NCBI GenBank assembly: GCA_025454405.1
Contig: JALOON010000035.1
Span: 1-50,801, forward strand
Reading direction: 5' to 3'
Source of the DNA: Oscillatoriaceae cyanobacterium Prado104
GTDB lineage: Bacteria > Cyanobacteriota > Cyanobacteriia > Cyanobacteriales > Microcoleaceae
DNA: 50,801 nt
Shown: positions 17,397 to 24,189 of the stretch, one piece after another
How the letters are laid out: every line of letters starts with the position of its first letter
How positions within the stretch are numbered: position 1 is the stretch's first letter
The notes under the pieces: model-generated
Database searches by the model: none
Told to the model about the DNA's origin: nothing
Seen by the model: only the letters and a program-made list of their open reading frames with translations
Translations under genes and position numbers: made by a program

Positions 17397-18164
17397 GTGG
17401 AAAAAATCAATCCTAAAGAATTTTACAGCTCTGTAGCATTTGATGAGTGGTCAGAAAAGAAAACGCTCAATCCAGATGAGAAATATATCATAGAAAAGTA
17501 TTTAGAAAAGGGACTCAAAACCCTTGAAGCCGGAACAGCGGGAGGTCGAATTTTATTAGAAATGCAAAAAATGGGATTTACATCCCTTTATGGCTATGAT
17601 TTCGTGCCGGAATTTATCGAAAGAGCCAAACAAAAAGATCCCAGTCGCAGTATCGCTTTTGAAGTTCAAGATGCCACCGATTTAAAATATCCAGATTCTA
17701 GCTTTGACCAAATACTGTACCTGCAGCAAATTCTAAGTACGATCGATAATGAACCAGGAAGAAGAAGGGCGATCGAGGAAGCTTACCGCATTCTCAAAGT
17801 TGGCGGAACAGCACTATTTTCTTTCATCAGTTTTGAAACGAAAACTCGGGGAATTATGTACTCCTTATATCTCATTTATTTGTCACTCGTCAGGAAGTTA
17901 CTCGGATCGGATCGATCGGTGCAATACTTTCCCTACGACACGCAGGATGGAAAATTCAACTGGTCAGCTATACTGTTGGGTAGCGGACCGTACTTATATA
18001 GATACAAGCTGCGGGAAGCATGTCAAATATTCAATGAAGTAGGCTTTCAGGTGGTTGCTCTTGGCTCCCGAGAACAAATTCTGCAAGGTATCATGTGCAA
18101 TTCTCTAGAAGAAATGAGCGATCTTTCTATTAAAGGAGCAATCTACTTTGTTTGTAAAAAATGA
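17397..18164 (+). CDS. Class I SAM-dependent methyltransferase
   Basis: A 255-residue methyltransferase starting at GTG 17397, with AAGG about ten bases upstream. Motif I is LEAGTAGGRIL (43-53), the acidic loop is YGYDFVPEFIERAK, and motif IV is SFDQILYLQQIL followed by AYRILKVGGTALFSF, the usual methyltransferase-11 layout. The C-terminal third (from FETKTRG) is not general to the family and may bind the acceptor. It probably O- or N-methylates a sugar or lipid-linked intermediate of the locus; substrate unknown. A truncated relative of its second half follows at once. Confidence 0.82.
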   Translation: MEKINPKEFYSSVAFDEWSEKKTLNPDEKYIIEKYLEKGLKTLEAGTAGGRILLEMQKMGFTSLYGYDFVPEFIERAKQKDPSRSIAFEVQDATDLKYPDSSFDQILYLQQILSTIDNEPGRRRAIEEAYRILKVGGTALFSFISFETKTRGIMYSLYLIYLSLVRKLLGSDRSVQYFPYDTQDGKFNWSAILLGSGPYLYRYKLREACQIFNEVGFQVVALGSREQILQGIMCNSLEEMSDLSIKGAIYFVCKK

Positions 18165-18186
18165 ATGCTCGCAGGTAAAACCAAGA

Positions 18187-18660
18187 ATGTCGCCTTGTTC
18201 AACTGCGTACCAAATCCTGTGTTTTATTGAAGATAGTGCAGCCCGCTTAAAGGCACTGCAAGAGGCTTATCGGATTTTGGAGAAAGGGGGAACTGCATTA
18301 TTTTCGTTCCTGAGTTTTAATGCCAGAACGAGCAGTGCAGTATACTCTTTGTATCTGACGTATTTGCGCATTTTGAGGAGTTCGATCGGCTCAAAGCGAT
18401 CGCTGCAATACCTACCTTGGCTCAAACACGGCGGAAAAATCAACCGAGCGGCATTTCTCGATCGCGCGCCTTATGTATATTGGTACAAGCTGGAAGAGGC
18501 CGATCGACTTTTAAGAGCAGTCAATTTTGAAGTTGTTGCTGTGGGTTCCGACTTCCAGCTCAAACAAGGTAACATCCACAAGTCAATTGAAACATTAATT
18601 AAAGAACCGATAATTAAAGAACCGATCGCGGGGATGCTTTACTTTGTTTGTAAAAAGTAA
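18187..18660 (+). pseudogene. Truncated tandem copy of the methyltransferase (SAM-binding half lost)
   Basis: The frame aligns with residues from about 104 to the end of the preceding methyltransferase. Shared blocks are QIL, AYRILEKGGTALFSFLSF, YSLYLTYLRILRS, SLQYLPW, YWYKLEEADRL and the identical ending YFVCKK. Everything before that, including the glycine-rich SAM loop, is missing, and the first residues (MSPCSTAY) match nothing in the parent. Divergence between the copies is substantial, so the duplication is old. A frame opens at TTG 18148, overlapping the parent; ATG 18187 is the first ATG. Without motif I it cannot be a working methyltransferase on its own; it could survive as an acceptor-binding partner. 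Confidence 0.7.
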
Positions 18661-18990
18661 ATTTCAGTAAATCTTGTAGCGGGCGATCGATCGCGCATTA
18701 CTAATTAATGTTGGGTAAATTCCGATCCACTCGTCTTCAGACGACTCGCATCTCTCGACAGGGGCTTAAACCCCTGGCGGGTTATTGCAACTGGTGCAAG
18801 ATCTCAGCGATCCGCACTTAACCTAGTTTATTGTCGATCGCCCCTGCAAAACAGAAGATCGCTACTGAGAGCGTTACCGTATAAATACTCATGACGGCAA
18901 AGCTTGCGATACTACCTCCGACAACAGGGCTGTCATCATCCACAGTCTTTTTGAACAGCCAGCCACTGTCTCAAGCTCCTAGATTTTACA
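18661..18990. other. Intergenic sequence with a palindrome, no gene seen
   Basis: No coding sequence recognised. Around 18760-18776 AGGGGCTTAAACCCCT forms a hairpin that could end transcription of the methyltransferase operon; similar palindromes are dispersed in related genomes. The rest, up to the repeated leader of the sugar transferase, shows nothing specific. Confidence 0.4.
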
Positions 18991-19181
18991 AAAAATTTAT
19001 ACAAATAGCGATTTTTTTTAAATTTTATGTAAAGCCAAGTATTTATTGATACAAACAGGTTCACGAAAAATTCATAAAGTCGCGATGTTTTTTAAAGTTT
19101 ATGTAAAAGCGAGTCCTTCTAATATTCAAAGGTTCATACAAAATTCACAAAACCGCGAATTTACTTAAATAGTTTGTGAAG
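18991..19181 (+). repeat. Three imperfect ~75-bp direct repeats before the sugar transferase gene
   Basis: Three successive blocks begin near 18991, 19066 and 19140. Each starts AAAAATTyAtA, followed by (A)CGCGA or AGCGA, a T-rich run and a TTTATGTAAA-like core (exact at 19024-19033 and 19098-19107, degenerate at about 19169). The array ends about 80 bases before the ATG of the sugar transferase. The same TTTATGTAAA core occurs at 2751-2760, upstream of the dehydratase-EAL gene. This could be a tandem operator array; that is inference. Confidence 0.6.
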
Positions 19182-19262
19182 TTGACACAACTTACTACCG
19201 TACAAACTCAGATAGTGCAATACTTTGAGTAATCAAAGCAAATTGCAGTTGAGGTATGGGTT

Positions 19263-19946
19263 ATGAGTATTTATCAGCTACTATTTATCCAAACGAGTTC
19301 GCAATTCACCCAAATTAATAAGATAGTAAGCCATCAAAAAACCAGTCGCTCGATCAAGTGGGTATTAGATAGAGTATGTGCAGCGATCGCCCTTATAGCC
19401 TTCGCTCCAGTCATGTTAATGGTGGCGATCGCAATTTACCTGCGCATGGGCGGACCAATCTTTTTCTGCCAACCCCGTCCGGGTAAAAACGGTCGCGTTT
19501 TCAATTTCTACAAGTTTCGTACCATGACCAACGATCGCGACGCTAACGGTAATTTACTGCCCGACGCCCAGCGCCTCATACCCCTGGGTCAATTGCTGCG
19601 CAAAACCAGTTTGGACGAACTCCCTCAACTTTTAAACGTTCTCAAAGGTGACATGAGTTTTGTTGGCCCTCGTCCTTTATTGGTCAGATATCTCGATCGC
19701 TACACTCCAGAACAAGCACGCCGCCACGAAGCTATGCCCGGAATCACAGGTTGGGCTCAAGTTAACGGTCGCAATTCTATTAGCTGGGATGCTAAGTTCA
19801 AACTAGATGTCTGGTACGTCGATAATTGGAGCTTGTGGTTGGATCTGAAAATTATGTTTCTGACGGTATTGAAAGTGGTGAAAAGAGACGGAATTAGCCA
19901 AGAAGGTCATGCTACAGCCGAAGAATTCAAAGGTGTACTTGGGTAA
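19263..19946 (+). CDS. PglC-like initiating phosphoglycosyl transferase
   Basis: A small 227-residue bacterial sugar transferase that moves a sugar-1-phosphate from UDP-sugar to undecaprenyl phosphate, starting the repeat unit. A membrane (re-entrant) helix lies at about 32-60. The catalytic domain shows PGKNGRVFNFYKFRTM, the Asp-Glu pair D118-E119 in SLDELPQLLNVLKGD, SFVGPRPLL and PGITGWAQVNGRN. It lacks the N-terminal helices and Rossmann domain of WbaP/WcaJ enzymes, so it is of the short PglC/EpsL class. It lies behind a repeated leader that may regulate it and 157 bases before an aminotransferase gene. The sugar is likely the product of the 4,6-dehydratase and aminotransferase. Confidence 0.92.
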   Translation: MSIYQLLFIQTSSQFTQINKIVSHQKTSRSIKWVLDRVCAAIALIAFAPVMLMVAIAIYLRMGGPIFFCQPRPGKNGRVFNFYKFRTMTNDRDANGNLLPDAQRLIPLGQLLRKTSLDELPQLLNVLKGDMSFVGPRPLLVRYLDRYTPEQARRHEAMPGITGWAQVNGRNSISWDAKFKLDVWYVDNWSLWLDLKIMFLTVLKVVKRDGISQEGHATAEEFKGVLG

Positions 19947-20103
19947 CGCTAAACTAGCAGCAAGATCGAGCAGCGCTGCGTTTCTTAAAACCAAATAAAG
20001 ATTCTTGGGATCTCTCTAAAGCAGACTTAAACTACTAGCCAAGGTTTTACACCCTGGCTAGTTTTACAGCGACAACCAGAGGCAATTCGGGAATGAAGAT
20101 AAG

Positions 20104-21237
20104 ATGACTAAACAAATTCTGCTCTCAACACCTCACATGGGCGAACTGGAATTGCAGTTCGTCAAAGAAGCATTTGACACTAACTGGATTGCACCTGTAG
20201 GTCCCCATGTAGATGCTTTTGAGCGGGAATTTTGTGAGTTGGTTGGTTCCAGTCACGCGGCTGCTGTCAGTTCGGGAACGGCAGCTTTGCATTTGGCTTT
20301 GCGATTAATTGGTGTCAGTGCGGGAGATGAAGTTTTTTGTTCGACTTTGACTTTTATTGCTACTGCGAGTCCGATTACTTATTTAGGTGCCAAACCCGTT
20401 TTTATTGACAGCGATCGCACTTCTTGGAATATTAACCCAGATTTATTCCGAGAAACACTTGACAAAAGAGCCAAAATAGGAAAATTGCCTAAAGCAGTTG
20501 TTATCGTCCACCTCTACGGGCAAAGTAGCGATATCGACCCAATTTTAGCAGCTTGCAACGATTATCAAATTCCCTTAATTGAAGATGCGGCAGAATCCTT
20601 AGGCGCTACTTACAACAACCGTTCTCCGGGAAGTTTTGGCAAAATCGGCATTTTCTCATTTAACGGCAATAAAATTATCACAACTTCCGGCGGCGGAATG
20701 TTAGTTTCAGAAGACCAACAACTGGTAGAAAAAGCTCGTTTTTTAGCAACGCAAGCCCGCGATCCGGCACCTCACTACCAACACTCTGAAATCGGCTACA
20801 ACTACCGCCTCAGCAATGTTTTAGCAGGTATCGGGCGCGGTCAATTGCAAGTGTTGGAGGAGCGAGTGCGGGCGAGACGGCACAATTTTGCAGTTTACCA
20901 ACAAGCTTTGGGAAATCTGCCGGGAATCGAATTTATGCCGGAAGCTGATTTCGGACGGGCGACTCGCTGGCTGACTTGTTTGACCGTGAATCCTGCTGCT
21001 TTTGGTGCGGATCGAGAACAAATTCGCCTCGCACTTGCTAAAGAGAAAATAGAAGCCCGTCCGGTGTGGAAACCTTTGCACTTGCAGCCCGTATTTGCTG
21101 AGTGCGAATCGGTGGGCGGGGAAGTTGCTGAAGATTTATTCGATCGCGGTCTTTGCTTGCCTTCTGGCTCGAATTTAACAGAAGCTGATTTGCAGCGAGT
21201 CACCAGCGCGATCGCAGAAATTCATCGCACAGCTTGA
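20104..21237 (+). CDS. DegT/DnrJ/EryC1/StrS-family PLP aminotransferase (PglE-like)
   Basis: A PLP-dependent sugar aminotransferase of 377 residues. The cofactor-binding Asp161 lies in LIEDAAESLGATY and the Schiff-base Lys190 in SFNGNKIITTSGGGML. The C-terminal part binds the nucleotide sugar. Family members convert 4-keto-6-deoxy nucleotide sugars to 4-amino sugars; PglE does this after PglF and before PglD/PglC in bacillosamine synthesis. A PglF-type dehydratase and a PglC-type transferase are in this same locus, supporting that role. No PglD-type left-handed beta-helix acetyltransferase is seen; one of the GNAT-fold genes could replace it, or the amine may stay free. Confidence 0.9.
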   Translation: MTKQILLSTPHMGELELQFVKEAFDTNWIAPVGPHVDAFEREFCELVGSSHAAAVSSGTAALHLALRLIGVSAGDEVFCSTLTFIATASPITYLGAKPVFIDSDRTSWNINPDLFRETLDKRAKIGKLPKAVVIVHLYGQSSDIDPILAACNDYQIPLIEDAAESLGATYNNRSPGSFGKIGIFSFNGNKIITTSGGGMLVSEDQQLVEKARFLATQARDPAPHYQHSEIGYNYRLSNVLAGIGRGQLQVLEERVRARRHNFAVYQQALGNLPGIEFMPEADFGRATRWLTCLTVNPAAFGADREQIRLALAKEKIEARPVWKPLHLQPVFAECESVGGEVAEDLFDRGLCLPSGSNLTEADLQRVTSAIAEIHRTA

Positions 21238-21288
21238 GGGATGATATCAATTTCGGCTGCGACGGAATTACAGCACTTTTCATGTATG

Positions 21289-21343
21289 TGAGGTACAGAG
21301 AAACCCGGTTTCTTGAAGAAACCGGGTTTCTGAGATGTACTTC
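21289..21343. repeat. Near-perfect 33-bp palindrome, dispersed repeat or terminator
   Basis: AGAAACCCGGTTTC and GAAACCGGGTTTCT form a long stem at 21299-21331, with weaker extension outward (GGTACA/TGTACT). It lies between the aminotransferase and the convergent Coq4-like gene, so it could terminate both. A fragment (GAAACCGGG) also occurs near 42649. Confidence 0.65.
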
Positions 21344-21386
21344 AAAGAAATCGGGTTTTGAGATGGCCGCAAAGTTGGTCGCTGAA

Positions 21387-21773
21387 TTAGATTGACAGAC
21401 TGCTAGCGGTTTCCGGTAATCTATTTAAGTTTAAGCGATCGCGCACTTCTGCCAGTGGCGTTTCCCACAACTTATTCCACTCAATTCCAAATAGCGGTTT
21501 AGCCTGTTTTCCCCGCAACCAACCTCGGCATAGCGCATCCATATAATCGCCACTGGTTTCAATTTCTTGTAGTGTGGATTTTAACAAATTTTTAGCGAGA
21601 AGTGCCAGCCAGAAACGAGACGCAGACATCTGCGCCACATAAAAAGCCTCTAACTCAATTTCTCCTGTTATATGGGTGCTGCAACCGGTGACTACGTGCC
21701 AACAGTCATGGGTTTCAGTAGTATGAACAGCCAAAAATGCCAAGTCACCATCAGGAACTTCCTTGGCTGACAA
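21387..21773 (-). CDS. Coq4-like protein, N-terminally truncated
   Basis: The 128 residues carry H22-D23-x2-H26-x11-E38 (THDCWHVVTGC...TGE), the HDxxHx11E metal site of the Coq4 family. They end with a WNKLWETPLAEVRDRLNL block resembling the family's C-terminus. Coq4 proteins are about 220-260 residues long; roughly the first 90 are missing here. The only possible start is TTG 21773; the frame continues about 15 codons upstream to a stop without an ATG. Coq4 acts in ubiquinone synthesis in other organisms, but cyanobacteria make plastoquinone, so a direct role is uncertain. It is convergent with the aminotransferase gene. It may be a remnant or a short active form. Confidence 0.55.
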   Translation of the reverse strand: MSAKEVPDGDLAFLAVHTTETHDCWHVVTGCSTHITGEIELEAFYVAQMSASRFWLALLAKNLLKSTLQEIETSGDYMDALCRGWLRGKQAKPLFGIEWNKLWETPLAEVRDRLNLNRLPETASSLSI

Positions 21774-22090
21774 AACTTTTATGTTATGTTTGCTAACTAA
21801 AATTAGCTAAGATTTAGACTCGTCATTATATATTAACTTTCAACATAATGTCAACAGTGTTTTTTCGGAAATATCGAAGTGTAAATAAAATCAACTAGCT
21901 TAGATGCGAGTTCGATCGCGCTGCATGGAACCTATTGGAAAATGCTAAGAAAATTAAACAGAACGTCAAAGTTGCTGATAAGTCTTTACATATTCGATCG
22001 AAATTTTGTTATTCTATTAACAAGTTTGAGTCGATCGACTGAATTGTTGTACGGCACTCTTGCACTCTAAACAGAACGGCAGTTTCCCCC
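21774..22090. other. Intergenic region, nothing specific seen
   Basis: About 317 AT-rich bases between the Coq4-like gene and the intein-bearing decarboxylase, which diverge here. Promoters for both must lie in it, but no box, repeat or RNA stands out to me. Confidence 0.3.
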
Positions 22091-24022
22091 ATGAGAATTT
22101 TAGTCACAGGCGGCGCGGGTTTTATCGGTTCCCACCTAATCGATCGCTTAATGGCTCAAGGACACGAAGTAGTCTGCCTGGATAATTTTTACACCGGGAC
22201 TAAGCGCAACATCCTCAAATGGATGGACAATCCTTATTTTGAGCTGATCCGCCACGACATCACGGAACCGATTCGGTTAGAGGTAGATCAAATTTACCAT
22301 CTGGCTTGTCCGGCTTCGCCAGTACACTATCAATTCAACCCCGTCAAGACAATCAAAACAAATGTTATCGGGACGCTAAATATGCTGGGATTGGCGAAGC
22401 GGGTGAAAGCAAGATTTTTTCTAGCATCGACATCAGAAGTGTACGGAGATCCTGACGTTCACCCGCAAACAGAAGAATATCGCGGCAACGTAAATTGTAT
22501 CGGAATTCGCAGTTGTTACGACGAACAAACTGAAATTTTGACAGAAAACGGCTGGATACCTTTTCCCAACTTACAGCCGGGAGCGCGCGTGGCAACGCTC
22601 AATCCAGACAATCAGATTGAGTATCACGTTCCTAACGAGCATATCGTGCAACCTTATGTAGGTAACTTGCTCAGATTTGCCAACAGTAAATTTGATTTCT
22701 GCGTGACTCCAAACCACTCGATGTATGTCAAAAATCGTGCGGGTAAATTGAAGTTTCTCCGAGCTGATACAGATGTATATTGGCACCATCAAAAAACCAT
22801 TACGGGCGCAGAATTTTTAGGCGAAGACAAAGAATGGTTTGAACTAGGAGAACCGCCGCACAATGCTAAAATAAATGTCGATCGAGTGCGGATGGATGAT
22901 TGGCTGGAATTTCTGGGTTACTATATTTCCGAAGGTTGCGTCCATGTCCGCAGGCGATCGCGAGTCGTTAACGGCTCCGATTACGATGTGGCTGATTACA
23001 ACATATTGATTGCCCAAGAAAATCCAGAAGGACGAACAGCAATAGCAGAATGCCTGCAGCGCATTCCCTTCAAGTTGTTTGACTCCGACCACCATCAATT
23101 TCGGATTTGCAGCAAACAATTAGCAGAAATTCTACTGCCGCTGGGCAAGTCGGGCGACAAATACATACCGCGAGAATTTTTGAATCTTTCCAAGCGACAG
23201 TCACTAATTTTGTTCCAAGCTTTGATGTTGGGAGATGGTTCTCAAAGAGGAGATTGCTACGCTTATTACACGAAATCAAAACAATTAGCTGACGACGTAC
23301 AAGAGTTAGCAATGCGCTGCGGCTATGCAGCAACAGTGGTAAATCATGCAATTGGTCGCGATCTTTATCGAGTTAATATTCGCCCTGCCAAAGATGCAAA
23401 TCTCGTAACTCCCGAACCAGTTCGCTATGCTGGCAATGTTTACTGCGTTAATGTTCGCAATCACGTTATTTGTGTCCGCCGCAACGGCAAGGCTGCATTT
23501 TGCGGCAACTGTTACGATGAAGGGAAGCGAGTAGCTGAAACTTTATCCTTTGATTATCACCGCCAAAATGGTGTAGACATTCGAGTGGTGCGAATTTTTA
23601 ACACGTATGGACCTCGCATGTTAGAAAATGACGGTCGAGTGGTGAGCAATTTTATCGTTCAAGCTTTGCGAAACGAACCGCTGACAGTGTACGGCGACGG
23701 TTCCCAAACGCGGAGTTTTTGCTACGTTTCCGATTTGGTAGAAGGATTTATTCGGCTGATGAATAGCGACCATATCGGACCGATGAATTTGGGCAATCCA
23801 GGCGAATACACGATCTTGGAGTTGGCACAGAAAATTCAAAACGCGATTAATCCAGGCGCGGAAATTATCTTCAAACCGCTGCCGCAAGACGATCCAAAAC
23901 AGCGACAACCGGATATTACTCGTGCTAAAACTTGGTTGGGGTGGGAGCCGACTGTTCCGCTAGATGAAGGTTTAGAATTGACTGTGAAGGATTTTCGCGA
24001 TCGCATCCAGGGAAACCTTTAG
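22091..24022 (+). CDS. UDP-glucuronate decarboxylase (UXS) interrupted by an intein
   Basis: An extended SDR enzyme that converts UDP-glucuronate to UDP-xylose with bound NAD. Visible motifs are VTGGAGFIGSHL (5-16), the conserved HLACPASPVHYQ, STSEVYGDP and, after the insert, CYDEGKRVAETL holding the catalytic YxxxK (Tyr475, Lys479), then RIFNTYGPRM. The 643-residue precursor contains a 332-residue intein between Ser141 and Cys474, exactly one residue before the catalytic tyrosine. Without it the enzyme is 311 residues, normal for UXS. The enzyme is therefore inactive until protein splicing. The gene lies 167 bases before UDP-glucose dehydrogenase, which makes its substrate. The decarboxylase call rests on strong motif similarity to the UXS family. 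Confidence 0.93.
   Translation: MRILVTGGAGFIGSHLIDRLMAQGHEVVCLDNFYTGTKRNILKWMDNPYFELIRHDITEPIRLEVDQIYHLACPASPVHYQFNPVKTIKTNVIGTLNMLGLAKRVKARFFLASTSEVYGDPDVHPQTEEYRGNVNCIGIRSCYDEQTEILTENGWIPFPNLQPGARVATLNPDNQIEYHVPNEHIVQPYVGNLLRFANSKFDFCVTPNHSMYVKNRAGKLKFLRADTDVYWHHQKTITGAEFLGEDKEWFELGEPPHNAKINVDRVRMDDWLEFLGYYISEGCVHVRRRSRVVNGSDYDVADYNILIAQENPEGRTAIAECLQRIPFKLFDSDHHQFRICSKQLAEILLPLGKSGDKYIPREFLNLSKRQSLILFQALMLGDGSQRGDCYAYYTKSKQLADDVQELAMRCGYAATVVNHAIGRDLYRVNIRPAKDANLVTPEPVRYAGNVYCVNVRNHVICVRRNGKAAFCGNCYDEGKRVAETLSFDYHRQNGVDIRVVRIFNTYGPRMLENDGRVVSNFIVQALRNEPLTVYGDGSQTRSFCYVSDLVEGFIRLMNSDHIGPMNLGNPGEYTILELAQKIQNAINPGAEIIFKPLPQDDPKQRQPDITRAKTWLGWEPTVPLDEGLELTVKDFRDRIQGNL
22514..23509 (+). other. 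Intein with LAGLIDADG homing endonuclease domain
   Basis: A 332-residue self-splicing insert in the decarboxylase. Block A begins at Cys142 (CYDEQTEILTENGWIPF). Block B has TPNH (206-209). The endonuclease is of the LAGLIDADG type, with two helices reading LEFLGYYISEG (273-283) and FQALMLGDGS (375-384). The final block is VYCVNVRNHVICV ending in FCGN, followed by Cys474 as +1 residue. The acidic residues of the endonuclease motifs (Glu282, Asp382) are present, so it may still cut. The penultimate residue is Gly, not the usual His. Four extein residues, CYDE, are repeated at the start of the intein. Host and intein share one frame with no stop. Confidence 0.93.
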
Positions 24023-24044
24023 TAGAGAATGGGAGAGTGGGAGT

Positions 24045-24170
24045 TTTTTCGGGAGTTTTGAGTTTTGAGTTTTGAATTAAGAACTGTCTCTAACTTAAAA
24101 CATATTTGCCCCAATCCGCTCACAACTGTCAACTATCAACTGTCAACTGTCAACTATCAACTTTATTTAC
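24045..24170. repeat. Heptanucleotide repeats before the UDP-glucose dehydrogenase gene
   Basis: TTTTGAG-type units (about 24050-24078) and TCAACTG/TCAACTA units (about 24126-24164) flank a stretch, GAATTAAGAACTGTCT..., that recurs with changes near 30007-30030. The second array ends about 25 bases before the dehydrogenase ATG, inside its leader. Confidence 0.75.
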
Positions 24171-24189
24171 TAACTTCGAGGAGATTTAT

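Noticed and set aside
18991..19181. CRISPR-like array before the sugar transferase
   Set aside because: Only three imperfect copies with partly similar spacing sequence; repeats are AT-rich and not of constant short length.
22091..24022. Decarboxylase carrying a second enzymatic domain instead of an intein
   Set aside because: Conserved intein blocks, Cys at both junctions and two LAGLIDADG-type helices explain the insert, and removing it restores a normal UXS.
24106..24189. Upstream extension of ugd
   Set aside because: The 28 added residues are translated heptamer repeats; GAGGAG and the family N-terminus support ATG 24190.
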